This document shows positions 1 through 9,105 of a stretch of 64,000 nt of DNA, piece by piece; positions within the stretch are counted from its first letter, which is position 1, and each line of letters begins with the position of its first letter. Made by a program: the position numbers and the translations under genes. Origin of the DNA: Rhabditoides inermis (Eukaryota > Nematoda > Chromadorea > Rhabditida > Rhabditidae); contig CAWZYM010000209.1 in NCBI GenBank assembly GCA_963966185.1, positions 867,001-931,000 on the forward strand, written 5' to 3'. Under the pieces are notes generated by a model that saw only the letters and a program-made list of their open reading frames with translations, was not told the origin of the DNA and made no database searches.

Positions 1-2085
1 TGAGACACGTTTTAGGGCCCAGTTTGATATCTCCCATTCTCACACTGTTTCAGTCCCGAAAAATACTGCCTGTTAACAGTTCTGTAAAATATTTCGTGAA
101 TCCGGCGCCTCATCTATGCACAGTCAGCTATCCCGATCAAAAGGCACGAAAATGTGTATTTTATATTTGAGACACGTTTTAGGGCCCAGTTTGATATCTC
201 CCATTCTCACACTGTTTCATTCCTGAAAAAGACTGCCTGTTTAAAAGTTCTGTAAATTATTTCGTGAATCCGGCGTCTCATCTATGCACAGTCAGCTATT
301 CCGATCAAAAGGCACGAAAATGTGTATTTTATATTTGAGACACGTTTTAGGGCCCAGTTTGATATCTCCCATTCTCACACAGTTTCACTTCTAAAAATGA
401 CTGCCTGTTTAACAAATCTGTAAAATATTTCGTGAATCCGGCGCCTCATCTATGCACAGTCAGCTATCCCGATCAAAAGGCACGAAAATGTTTACTTTAT
501 ATTTGAGACACGTTTTAGGGCCCAGTTTGATATCTTCCATTCTCACACAGTTTCACTTCTAAAAATGACTGCCTGTTTAACAAATCTGTAAAATATTTCG
601 TGAATCCGGCGCCTCATCTATGCACAGTCAGCTATCCCGATCAAAAGGCACGAAAATGTTTACTTTATATTTGAGACACGTTTTAGGGCCCAGTTTGATA
701 TCTCCCATTCTCACACTGTTTCAGTACTGAAAAAGACTGCCTGTTTAACAGTTCTGTAAATTATTTCGTGTATCCGGCGCCTCATCTATACACAGTCAGC
801 TATCCCGATCAAAAGGCACGAAAATGTTTATTTTATATTTGAGACACGTTTTAGGGCACAATTTGATATCTCCCATTCTCACACTGTTTCAGTCCTGAAA
901 AAGACTGCCTGTTTAACAGTTCTGTAAATTATTTCGTGTATCCGGCGCCTCATCTATACACAGTCAGCTATCCCGATCAAAAGTGACGAAAATGTTTATT
1001 TTACATTTGAGACACGTTTTAGGGCCCAGTTTGATATCTCCCATTCTCACACTGTTTCAGTCCTGAAAAAGACTGCCTGTTTAACAACTCTGTAAATTAT
1101 TTAGTGAATCCGGCGCCTCATCTATGCACAGTCAGCTATCCCGATCAAAAAGAACGAAATGTTTATTTTATATTTGAGACACGTTTTAGGGCCCAGTTTG
1201 TTATCTTCCATTCTCACACAGTTTCACTCCTAAAAAAAGACTGGTTGTTTAACAGTTCTGTAAATTATTTCGTGAATCCGGCGCCTCATCTATGCACAGT
1301 CAGCTATCCCGATCAAAAGGCACGAAAATGTTTATTTTATATTTGAGACACGTTTTAGGGCCCAGTTTGATATCTGCCATTTTCACATTGTTTCAGTCTA
1401 GAAAAAGACTGCCTGTTTAACAGTTCTGTGAATTATTTCGTGAATCCGGCGCCTCATCTATGCACAATCAGCTATCCTGATCAAAAGGCACGAAATGTTT
1501 TTTTTTTCATTTGAGACACGTTTTAGGGCCCAGTTTGATATCTCCCATTCTCACACTGTTCAGACCTAAAAAAGACTGCCTGTTTAACAGTTCTGTAAAT
1601 TATTTCGTGAATCCGGCATCTATGCACAGACAGCTATCCCGATCAAAAGGCACGAAATGTTTTTTTTCATTTGAGACACGTTTTAGGGCCCAGTTTGATA
1701 TCTCCCGTTCTCACACTGTTCAGACCTAAAAAAGACTGCCTGTTTAACAGTTCTGTAAATTATTTCGTGAATCCGGCGCCTCATTTATGCACAGTCTGCT
1801 ATCCCGATCAAAAGGAACGAAATTGTTTATTTTATGTTTGAGACACGTTTTAGGGCCCAGTTTGATATCTGCCATTTTCACATTGTTTCAGTCCAGAAAA
1901 AGACTGCCTGTTTAACAGTTCTGTAAATTATTTCGTGAATCCGGCGTCTCATCTATGCACAGTCAGCTATCCCGATCAAAAGGCACGAAATGTGTTGTTT
2001 TTTTTCATTTTAGACACGTTTTAGGGCCCAATTTGATATCTCTCATTCTCACAATGTTTCAGTCCTGAAAAAGACTGCCTGTTTA
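1..2085 (+). repeat. Satellite array, left segment (repeated at 60930-62847)
   Basis: About a dozen head-to-tail monomers, with the unit start TGAGACACG at 1, 168, 336 and 504 (167-168 bp spacing). The monomers are relatively divergent: the linker before TGAGACACG is mostly TTTATTTTATATT-like instead of a plain T-run, and several units carry CACAGTTTCACTTCTAAAAA variants. The segment reappears from 60930 onward almost base for base, except that the later copy lacks one monomer in the stretch matching about 600-770. The short open frames here (1104-1346, 1511-1729) are translations of two adjoining monomers, with no start context or composition that suggests a gene. Confidence 0.95.
2084..2085. 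other. TA target-site duplication, left, copy 1
   Basis: Intact monomers read CTGTTTAACAG. Here the sequence is CTGTTTA then the element, which begins TAGTCG, and the right flank resumes TAACAG. Only TA is duplicated. Confidence 0.75.
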
Positions 2086-2254
2086 TAGTCGGATTGGATC
2101 CTATATGCCATCCGTGACAATTCACATGTTGTGCAGTTTTGTGCAACACAACATGCATGTTATCAAACATCCAAAACGCTTCCATAAGTAGGAATCGAAC
2201 CCGTGGACAGGTCGCGGCGATTGTGCGCTGGCGGCGCGCACTACCACTGCGCCA
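2086..2254 (+). repeat. Left terminal inverted repeat, element copy 1
   Basis: This arm is complementary to 2383-2550. The outer portion (TAGTCG, GGATCCTATATGCCATCCG, CACATGTTGTGCAGTTT) is almost perfect. The middle (about 2156-2190) is the most diverged. The inner end, which is the tRNA-like A-box region, is again nearly identical. It contains a short direct repeat of TTGTGCA near 2130. The pattern of conserved ends and conserved Pol III motifs around a drifted middle is directly visible. Confidence 0.85.
2173..2176 (-). terminator. Pol III TTTT terminator, left arm
   Basis: AAAA on the plus strand reads TTTT on the minus strand, within GCGTTTTGG, 14 bases downstream of the B box. The same GCGTTTTGG lies at the matching place in the right arm although the adjoining bases have drifted. 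Confidence 0.5.
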
Positions 2255-2261
2255 TAGAGGC
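2173..2261 (-). ncRNA. tRNA-like Pol III unit, left arm, element copy 1
   Basis: On the minus strand there is an A box TGGCGCAGTGG (2244-2254), a perfect B-box match GGTTCGATTCC (2191-2201) and a TTTT terminator (2173-2176), 14 bases past the B box. That is the geometry of a tRNA gene. A GTGCGC/GCGCAC stem with a 7-base loop GCCGCCA occupies the anticodon-arm position, and TCG-CCG-CGA could be a variable-arm hairpin. The acceptor and T stems do not pair (the 5' GCCTCTA has no partner), and the anticodon register is ambiguous (CGC or GCC). I therefore read it as a degenerate tRNA-derived promoter or transcript and not a working tRNA gene. Transcription would run outward toward 2086. Confidence 0.6.
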
Positions 2262-2382
2262 AGTGGTTAGGAGATCGAAGAGAGAGCCCATCTAGCTCCA
2301 CTGGCCTCTTCAGTGTACAATGATAAGATATGACGAGCAAACATATATGCGAAAATCAATGACCTCTGTGTATGAACTTCAT
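2255..2382. other. Central spacer of the element, copy 1
   Basis: A 128-bp non-inverted centre between the arms. It contains its own small imperfect inverted repeat: AGAGGCAGTGG at 2256-2266 against CCACTGGCCTCT at about 2299-2310, with one extra base. There is no open frame of note and no satellite similarity. It would form the loop if the arms paired. Confidence 0.6.
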
Positions 2383-2463
2383 TGGCGCAGTGGTAGAGCG
2401 CGCCGCCAGCGCGCAATCGTTGCGATCTGCCCACGGATTCGATCCCCTCTCACAAAGCGTTTT
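2376..2463 (+). ncRNA. tRNA-like Pol III unit, right arm, element copy 1
   Basis: On the plus strand there is an A box TGGCGCAGTGG (2383-2393), a B box GATTCGATCCC (2436-2446, one mismatch to GGTTCGANNCC) and a TTTT at 2460-2463. Spacing is within one base of the left-arm unit. A GCGCG/CGCGC stem with a 7-base loop spans 2398-2414, and ATCG-TTG-CGAT could form a variable-arm hairpin. No acceptor stem is evident. It points outward, away from the left unit, so the element carries two divergent Pol III units. Expression is inferred only from the motifs. Confidence 0.6.
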
Positions 2464-2550
2464 GGATATTTGAAGTCATACACGTTGTGTTGCACGAAAC
2501 TGCACAACATGTGAAATGTCACGGATGGCATATAGGATCCAATTCGACTA
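2383..2550 (-). repeat. Right terminal inverted repeat, element copy 1
   Basis: Partner arm of 2086-2254, ending GGATCCAATTCGACTA. It differs in length from the left arm by a single base, located beside the B box. The near-perfect outer 67 bp would allow a long hairpin or cruciform, and read-through transcription would give a double-stranded RNA stem of up to about 168 bp. Confidence 0.85.
2460..2463 (+). terminator. Pol III TTTT terminator, right arm
   Basis: TTTT within GCGTTTTGG, 14 bases downstream of the right-arm B box and mirroring the left arm. It is a minimal four-T signal, so read-through toward the satellite is possible. The next long T-run is the monomer linker near 2630. Confidence 0.5.
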
Positions 2551-2552
2551 TA
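2551..2552. other. TA target-site duplication, right, copy 1
   Basis: The TA that follows the element end CGACTA and starts TAACAGTTCTG, resuming the interrupted monomer exactly in phase. Confidence 0.75.
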
Positions 2553-3238
2553 ACAGTTCTGTAATTTATTTCGTGAATCCGGCGCCTCATCTATGCACAG
2601 TCAGCTATCCCGATCAAAAGGCAAGAAATGTTTTTTTTTTCATTTGAGACACGTTTTAGGGCCCAGTTTGATATCTCCCATTCTCACACTGCTTCAGTCC
2701 TGAAAAATACTGCCTGTTTAACAGTTCTGTAATTTATTTCGTGAATCCGGCGTCTCATCTATGCACAGTCAGCTATCCCGATCAAAGGGCACGAAATGTG
2801 TTTTTTTTCATTTTAGACACATTTTAGGGCCCAGTTTGATATCTCTCATTCTCACAATGTTTCAGTCCTGAAAAAGACTGCCTGTTTAACAGTTCTGTAA
2901 ATTATTTCGTGAATCCGGCGCCTCATCTTTGCACAGTCAGCTATCCCGATCAAAAGGCACGAAATGTTTTTATTTTATTTTAGACACGTTTTAGGGCCCA
3001 GTTTGATATCTCCCATTCTCACACTGTTCCAGTCCTGAAAAAGACTGCCTGTTTAACAGTTCTGTAAATTATTTCGTGAATCCGGCGCCTCATCTATGCA
3101 CAGTCAGCTATCCCGATCAAAAGGCACGAAATGTTTTTTTTTTCATTTGAGACACGTTTTAGGCCCAGTTTGATATCTCCCATTCTCACACTGTTTCAGA
3201 CCTGAAAAAGAATGCCTGCTTAACAGTTCTGTAAATTA
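2553..3238 (+). repeat. Satellite array right of the element (repeated at 63315-64000)
   Basis: About four monomers resume directly after the element in the same phase and orientation. They pair with 63315-64000 at an offset of 60,762 bp. Differences visible by eye are confined to T-run lengths, the linker near 2990 (TTTTTATTTTATTTTAG against an all-T run plus ATTTTAG) and one G in the AGGCCC/AGGGCCC site near 3164. Confidence 0.9.
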
Positions 3239-3480
3239 TTTCGTGAATCCGGCGCCTCATCTATGCACAGTCAGCTATCCCGATCAAAAGGCACGAAATG
3301 TTTTTTTTTCATTTGAGACACGTTTTAGGGCCCAGTTTGATATCTCCCATTCTCACACTGCTTCAGTCCTGAAAAATACTGCCTCTTTAACAGTTCTGTA
3401 ATTTATTTCGTGAATCCGGCGCCTCATCTATGCACAGTCAGCTATCCCGATCAAAAGGCACGAAATGTTTTTTTTTCATT

Positions 3481-3648
3481 TGAGACACGTTTTAGGGCCC
3501 AGTTTGATATCTCCCATTCTCACACTGCTTCAGACCTGAAAAAGACTGCCTGTTTAACAGTTCTGTAAATTATTTCGTGAATCCGGCGCCTCATCTATGC
3601 ACAGTCAGCTATCCCGATCAAAAGGCACGAAATGTTTTTTTTTTCATT
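3481..3648 (+). repeat. Representative 168-bp satellite monomer
   Basis: A typical unit, from TGAGACACG to the base before the next TGAGACACG. In order it holds GGGCCC, GATATC, a TTCAG-n2-CTGAA dyad, the dyad CTGTTTAACAG, the block TTTCGTGAATCCGGCG, GGCGCC, CATCTATGCACAGTCAGC, CCCGATCAAAAGGCACGAA, then a T-run and CATT. The most constant parts across the window are the last third (ATCCGG through GGCACGAA) and the GATATC region. The T-run linker and the CTCACACTGTTTCAG neighbourhood vary most and define subfamilies. The GGGCCC and GATATC palindromes occur in nearly every unit, so ApaI or EcoRV should produce a monomer ladder. I do not recognise the family. Confidence 0.95.
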
Positions 3649-4483
3649 TGAGACACGTTTTAGGGCCCAGTTTGATATCTCCCATTCTCACACTGCTTCA
3701 GTCCTGAAAAATACTGCCTGTTTAACAGTTCTGTAAACTATTTCGTGAATCCGGCGCCTCATCTATGCACAGTCAGCTATCCCGATCAAAAGGCACGAAA
3801 TGTTTATTTTTTTTTTCATTTGAGACACGTTTTAGGGCCCAGTTTGATATTTCTCATTCTCACACTGTTCAGACCTAAAAAAGCCTGCCTGTTTGACAGT
3901 TCTGTAAATTATTTCGTGAATCCGGCGCCTCATCTATGCACAGTCAGCTATCCCGATCCAAAGGCACGAAATGTTTTTTTTTTCATTTGAGACACGTTTT
4001 AGGGCCCAGTTTGATATCTCCCATTCTCACACTGCTTCAGTCCTGAAAAATACTGCCTGTTTAACAGTTCTGTAAATTATTTCGTGAATCCGGCGCCTCA
4101 TCTATGCACAGTCAGCTATCCCGATCAAAAGGCACGAAATGTTTTTTTTTCATTTGAGACACGTTTTAGGGCCCAGTTTGATATCTCCCATTCTCACACT
4201 GCTTCAGACCTGAAAAAGACTGCCTGTTTAACAGTTCTGTAAATTATTTCGTGAATCCGGCGCCTCATCTATGCACAGTCAGCTATCCCGATCAAAAGTC
4301 ACGAAATGTTTTTTTTTCATCTGAGACACGTTTTAGGGCCCAGTTTGATATCTCCCATTCTCACACTGCTTCAGTCCTGAAAAATACTGCCTGTTTAACA
4401 GTTCTGTAATATATTTCGTGAATCCGGCGCCTCATCTATGCACAGTCAGCTATCCCGATCAAAAGGCACGAAATGTTTTTTTT

Positions 4484-5650
4484 CATTTGAGACACGTTTT
4501 AGGGCCCAGTTTGATATCTCCCATTCTCACACTGTTTCAGACCTAAAAAAAGACTGCCTGTTTAACAGTTCTGTAAATTATTTCGTGAATCCGGCGCCTC
4601 ATCTATGCACAGTCAGCTATCCCGATCAAAAGGCACGAAATGTTTTTTTTTCATTTGAGACACGTTTTAGGGCCCAGTTTGATATCTCCCATTCTCACAC
4701 TGCTTCAGACCTGAAAAAGACTGCCTGTTTAACAGTTCTGTAAATTATTTCGTGAATCCGGCGCCTCATCTATGCACAGTCAGCTATCCCGATCAAAAGG
4801 CACGAAATGTTTTTTTTTTCATTTGAGACACGTTTTAGGGCCCAGTTTGATATCTCCCATTCTCACACTGCTTCAGTCCTGAAAAATACTGCCAGTTTAA
4901 CAGTTCTGTAATATATTTCGTGAATCCGGCGCCTCATCTATGCACAGTCAGCTATCCCGATCAAAAGGCACGAAATGTTTTTTTTCATTTGAGACACGTT
5001 TTAGGGCCCAGTTTGATATCTCCCATTCTCACTTTGCTTCAGTCCTGAAAAATACTGCCTGTTTAACAGTTCTGTAAATTATTTCGTGAATCCGGCGCCT
5101 CATCTATGCACAGTCAGCTATCCCGATCAAAAGGCACGAAATGTTTTTTTTTCATTTGAGACACGTTTTAGAGCCCAGTTTGATATCTCCCATTCTCACA
5201 CTGCTTCAGACCTGAAAAAGACTGCCTGTTTAACAGTTCTGTAGATTATTTCGTGAATCCGGCGCCTCATCTATGCACAGTCAGCTATCCCGATCAAAAG
5301 GCACGAAATGTTTTTTTTCATTTGAGACACGTTTTAGGGCCCAGTTTGATATCTCCCATTCTCACACTGCTTCAGTCCTGAAAAATACTGCCTGTTTAAC
5401 AGTTCTGTAATTTATTTCGTGAATCCGGCGCCTCATCTATGCACAGTCAGCTATCCCGATCAAAAGGCACGAAATGTTTTTTTTTCATTTGAGACACGTT
5501 TTAGGGCCCAGTTCGATATCTCCCATTCTCACACAGTTTCAGACCTGAGAAAGACTGCCTGTTTAACAGTTCTGTAAATTATTTCGTGAATCCGGCGCCT
5601 CATCTATGCACAGTCAGCTATCCCGATCAAAAGGCACGAAATGTTTTTTT
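4484..5650 (+). repeat. Seven-monomer higher-order module, first occurrence
   Basis: An ordered set of diagnostic monomers: CCTAAAAAAAGAC; CTTCAGACCTGAAAAAG; one with GTAATATATTTCG; one with CTCACTTTGCTTCAG; one with TTTTAGAGCCC; one with GTAATTTATTTCG; and one with CAGTTCGATATC and CTGAGAAAG. The same order recurs starting near 10195, 18414 and 27273, and in modified form near 33148, 43044, 50243, 53257 and 56270. It is the most reused building block of the array. Confidence 0.75.
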
Positions 5651-7770
5651 TTCATTTGAGACACGTTTTAGGGCCCAGTTTGATATCTCCCATTCTCACA
5701 CTGTTTCAGACCTAAAAAAGACTGCCTGTTTAACAGTTCTGTAAATTATTTCGTGAATCCGGCGCCTCATCTATGCACAGTCAGCTATCCCGATCAAAAG
5801 GCACGAAATGTTTTTTTTCATTTGAGACACGTTTTAGGGCCCAGTTTGATATCTCCCATTCTCACACTGCTTCAGTCCTGAAAAATACTGCCTGTTTAAC
5901 AGTTCTGTAATGAATTTCGTGAATCCGGCGCCTCATCTATGCACAGTCAGCTATCCCGATCAAAAGGCACGAAATGTTTTTTTTTTCATTTGAGACACGT
6001 TTTAGGGCCCAGTTTGATATTACCCATTCTCACACTGCTTCAGTCCTGAAAAATACTGCCTGTTTAACAGTTCTGTAATATATTTCGTGAATCCGGCGCC
6101 TCATCTATGCACAGTCAGCTATCCCGATCAAAAGGCACGAAATGTTTTTTTTTTCATTTGAGACACGTTTTAGGGCCCAGTTTGATATCTCCCATTCTCA
6201 CACTGCTTCAGTCCTGAAAAATACTGCCTGTTTAACAGTTCTGTAAATTATTTCGTGAATCCGGCGCCTCATCTATGCACAGTCAGCTATCCCGATCAAA
6301 AGGCACGAAGTGTTTTTTTTTTCATTTGAGACACGTTTTAGGGCCCAGTTTGATATCTCCCATTCTCACACTGTTTCAGACCTGAGAAAGACTGCCTATT
6401 TAACAGTTCTGTAAATTATTTCGTGAATCCGGCGCCTCATCTATACACAGTCAGCTATCCCGATCAAAAGGCACGAAATGTGTTTTTTTTTATTTTAGAC
6501 ACGTTTTAGGGCCCAGTTTGATATCTCCCATTCTCACAATGTTTCAGTCCTGAAAAAGACTGCCTGTTTAACAGTTCTGTAAATTATTTCGTGAATCCGG
6601 CGCCTCATCTATGCACAGTCAGCTATCCCGATCAAAAGGCACGAAATGTGTTTTTTTTTCATTTTAGACACATTATAGGGCCCAGTTTGATATCTCTCAT
6701 TCTCACAATGTTTCAGTCCTGAAAAAGACTGCCTGTTTAACAGTTCTGTAAATTATTTCGTGAATCCGGCGCCTCATCTATACACAGTCAGCTATCCCGA
6801 TCAAAAGGCACGAAATGTGTTTTTTTTTCATTTTAGACACATTATAGGGCCCAGTTTGATATCTCTCATTCTCACAATGTTTCAGTCCTGAAAAAGACTG
6901 CCTGTTTAACAGTTCTGTGAATTATTTCGTGAATCCGGCGTCTCATCTATGCACAGTCAGCTATCCCGATCAAAAGGCACGAACATGTGTATTTTATATT
7001 TGAGACACGTTTTAGGGCCCAGATTGATTTTTCTCATTCTCACACTGTTTCAGTCCTGAAAAAGACTGCCTGTTTAAAAGTTCTGTAAATTATTTCGTGA
7101 ATCCGGCGCCTCATCTATACACAGTCTGCTATCCCGATCAAAAGGAACGAAATTATTTATTTTCTTTGAGACGCGTTTTAGGGCCCAGTTTGATATCTGC
7201 CATTCTCATATGTTTTCAGTCCTGAAAAAGACTGCCTGTTTAACAGTTCTGTAAATTATTTCGTGATTCCGTCGCCTCATCTATGCACAGTCAGCTATCC
7301 CGATCAAAAGGCACGAAAATGTTTATTTTATATTTGAGACACGTTTTAGGGCCAAGTTTGATATCTCCCATTCTCACACTGTTTCAGACCTAAAAAAGAC
7401 TGCCTGTTTAACAGTTCTGTAAATTATTTCGTGAATCCGGCGCCTCATCTATGCACAGTCAGCTATCCCGATCAAAAGGCACGAAATGTGTTTTTTTTTC
7501 ATTTTAGACACATTATAGGGCCCAGTTTGATATCTCTCATTCTCACAATGTTTCAGTCCTGAAAAAGACTGCCTGTTTAACAGTTCTGTAAATTATTTCG
7601 TGAATCCGGCGTCTCATCTATGCACAATAAGCTATCCCGATCAAAAGGCACGAAAATATTTATTTTCTTTGAGACGCGTTTTAGGCCCCAGTTTGATATC
7701 TGCCATTCTCATTTGTTTTCAGTCCTGAAAAAGACTGCCTGTTTAACAGTTCTGTAAATTATTTCGTGAA

Positions 7771-9105
7771 TCCGGCGCCTCATCTATGCACAGTAGCTAT
7801 CCTGATCAAAAGGCACGAAATGTTTATTTTATATTTGAGACGCGTTTTAGGGCTCAGTTTGATATCTCCCATTCTCACACTGTTCCAGTCCTGAAAAAGA
7901 CTGCCTGTTTAACAGTTCTGTAAATTATTTCGTGAATCCGGCGCCTCATCTATGCACAGTAGCTATCCTGATCAAAAGGCACGAAATGTTTATTTTTTTC
8001 ATTTGAGACACGTTTTAGGGCCCAGTTTGATATCTCCATTCTCACACTGTTTCAGTGCTGAAAAAGACTGCCTGTTTTACAGTTCTGTAAATTATTTCGT
8101 GAATCCGGCGTCTCATCTATGCACAGTCAGCTATCCCGATCAAAAGGCACGAACATGTGTATTTTATATTTGAGACACGTTTTAGGGCCCAGATTGATTT
8201 TTCTCATTCTCACACTGTTTCAGTCCTGAAAAAGACTGCCTGTTTAAAAGTTCTGTAAATTATTTCGTGAATCCGGCGCCTCATCTATACACAGTCTGCT
8301 ATCCCGATCAAAAGGAACGAAATTATTTATTTTCTTTGAGACGCGTTTTAGGGCCCAGTTTGATATCTGCCACTCTCACATTGTTTCAGTCCTGAAAAAG
8401 ACTGCCTATTTAACAGTTCTGTAAATTATTTCGTGAATCCGGCGCCTCATCTATGCACAGTAGCTATCCTGATCAAAAGGCACGAAATGTTTATTTTATA
8501 TTTGAGACGCGTTTAGGGCTCAGTTTGATATCTCCCATTCTCACACTGTTCCAGTCCTGAAAAAGACTGCCTGTTTAACAGTTCTGTAAATTATTTCGTG
8601 AATCCGGCGCCTCATCTATGCACAGTAGCTATCCTGATCAAAAGGCACGAAATGTTTATTTTTTTCATTTGAGACACGTTTTAGGGCCCAGTTTGATATC
8701 TCCATTCTCACACTGTTTCAGTGCTGAAAAAGACTGCCTGTTTTACAGTTCTGTAAATTATTTCGTGAATCCGGCGTCTCATCTATGCACAGTCAGCTAT
8801 CCCGATCAAAAGGCACGAACATGTGTATTTTATATTTGAGACACGTTTTAGGGCCCAGATTGATTTTTCTCATTCTCACACTGTTTCAGTCCTGAAAAAG
8901 ACTGCCTGTTTAAAAGTTCTGTAAATTATTTCGTGAATCCGGCGCCTCATCTATACACAGTCTGCTATCCCGATCAAAAGGAACGAAATTATTTATTTTC
9001 TTTGAGACGCGTTTTAGGGCCCAGTTTGATATCTGCCACTCTCACATTGTTTCAGTCCTGAAAAAGACTGCCTGTTTAACAGTTCTGTGAAATTTTTCGT
9101 GAATC
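7771..9105 (+). repeat. Four-monomer tandem duplication (667 bp x 2)
   Basis: Two successive copies, about 7771-8437 and 8438-9105, offset by 666-667 bp. Each has a unit with CACAGTAGCTATCCTGATC (three bases shorter than usual), a unit with GATATCTCCATTC and CAGTGCTGAAAAAG, a unit with CCCAGATTGATTTTTC and a unit with TTTCTTTGAGACGCG. Copies differ at single bases such as GACGCGTTTAGGG against GACGCGTTTTAGGG and in the last unit's ending. Confidence 0.85.

Larger units (their letters stand above)
2086..2550. mobile_element. 465-bp non-autonomous long-TIR element with tRNA-like arms, copy 1
   Basis: The sequence interrupts a monomer inside CTGTTTAACAG and is unrelated to the satellite. It begins TAGTCGGATTGGATCC and ends GGATCCAATTCGACTA. 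The two arms (about 169 and 168 bp) are imperfect inverted repeats, with roughly 25 differences by hand alignment and only about four in the outer 67 bp. A 128-bp centre separates them. The flanking dinucleotide TA is present on both sides but once in intact monomers, so it is a TA target duplication. TA duplications are typical of the Tc1/mariner (IS630) superfamily, so a MITE of that kind is the best guess. No transposase frame exists: the 72-aa (minus) and 64-aa (plus) open frames simply run through the arms. A dimerised tRNA-derived SINE is the main alternative. Confidence 0.8.
3239..7770 (+). repeat. Satellite array, mixed subfamilies
   Basis: Monomers with a T-run linker and TTTGAGACACG predominate up to about 6480, often alternating between CAGTCCTGAAAAATAC and CAGACCTGAAAAAGAC types. 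From about 6480 to 7770 the TTTTAGACACATTATAG type appears, along with units with TTTCTTTGAGACGCG and CTCATATGTTTTCAG and units with CCCAGATTGATTTTTC. No gene, RNA motif or non-satellite insertion is visible. Confidence 0.9.

Noticed and set aside
2173..2463. Two functional tRNA genes
   Set aside because: A and B boxes are good, but the acceptor and T stems do not pair and the anticodon register is ambiguous. Described as tRNA-like Pol III units instead.
2122..2514. 72-aa (minus) and 64-aa (plus) open frames within the element, repeated at 62884 and 63082
   Set aside because: They run through the terminal inverted repeats and tRNA-like motifs. They are too short for a transposase and show no motif of one.
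2086..2550. A link between the 168-169-bp arm length of the element and the 168-bp monomer
   Set aside because: The sequences are unrelated and only the lengths agree. Treated as coincidence.
2084..2552. piggyBac-type insertion at TTAA
   Set aside because: The original site reads GTTTAAC, but only TA is duplicated, not TTAA.
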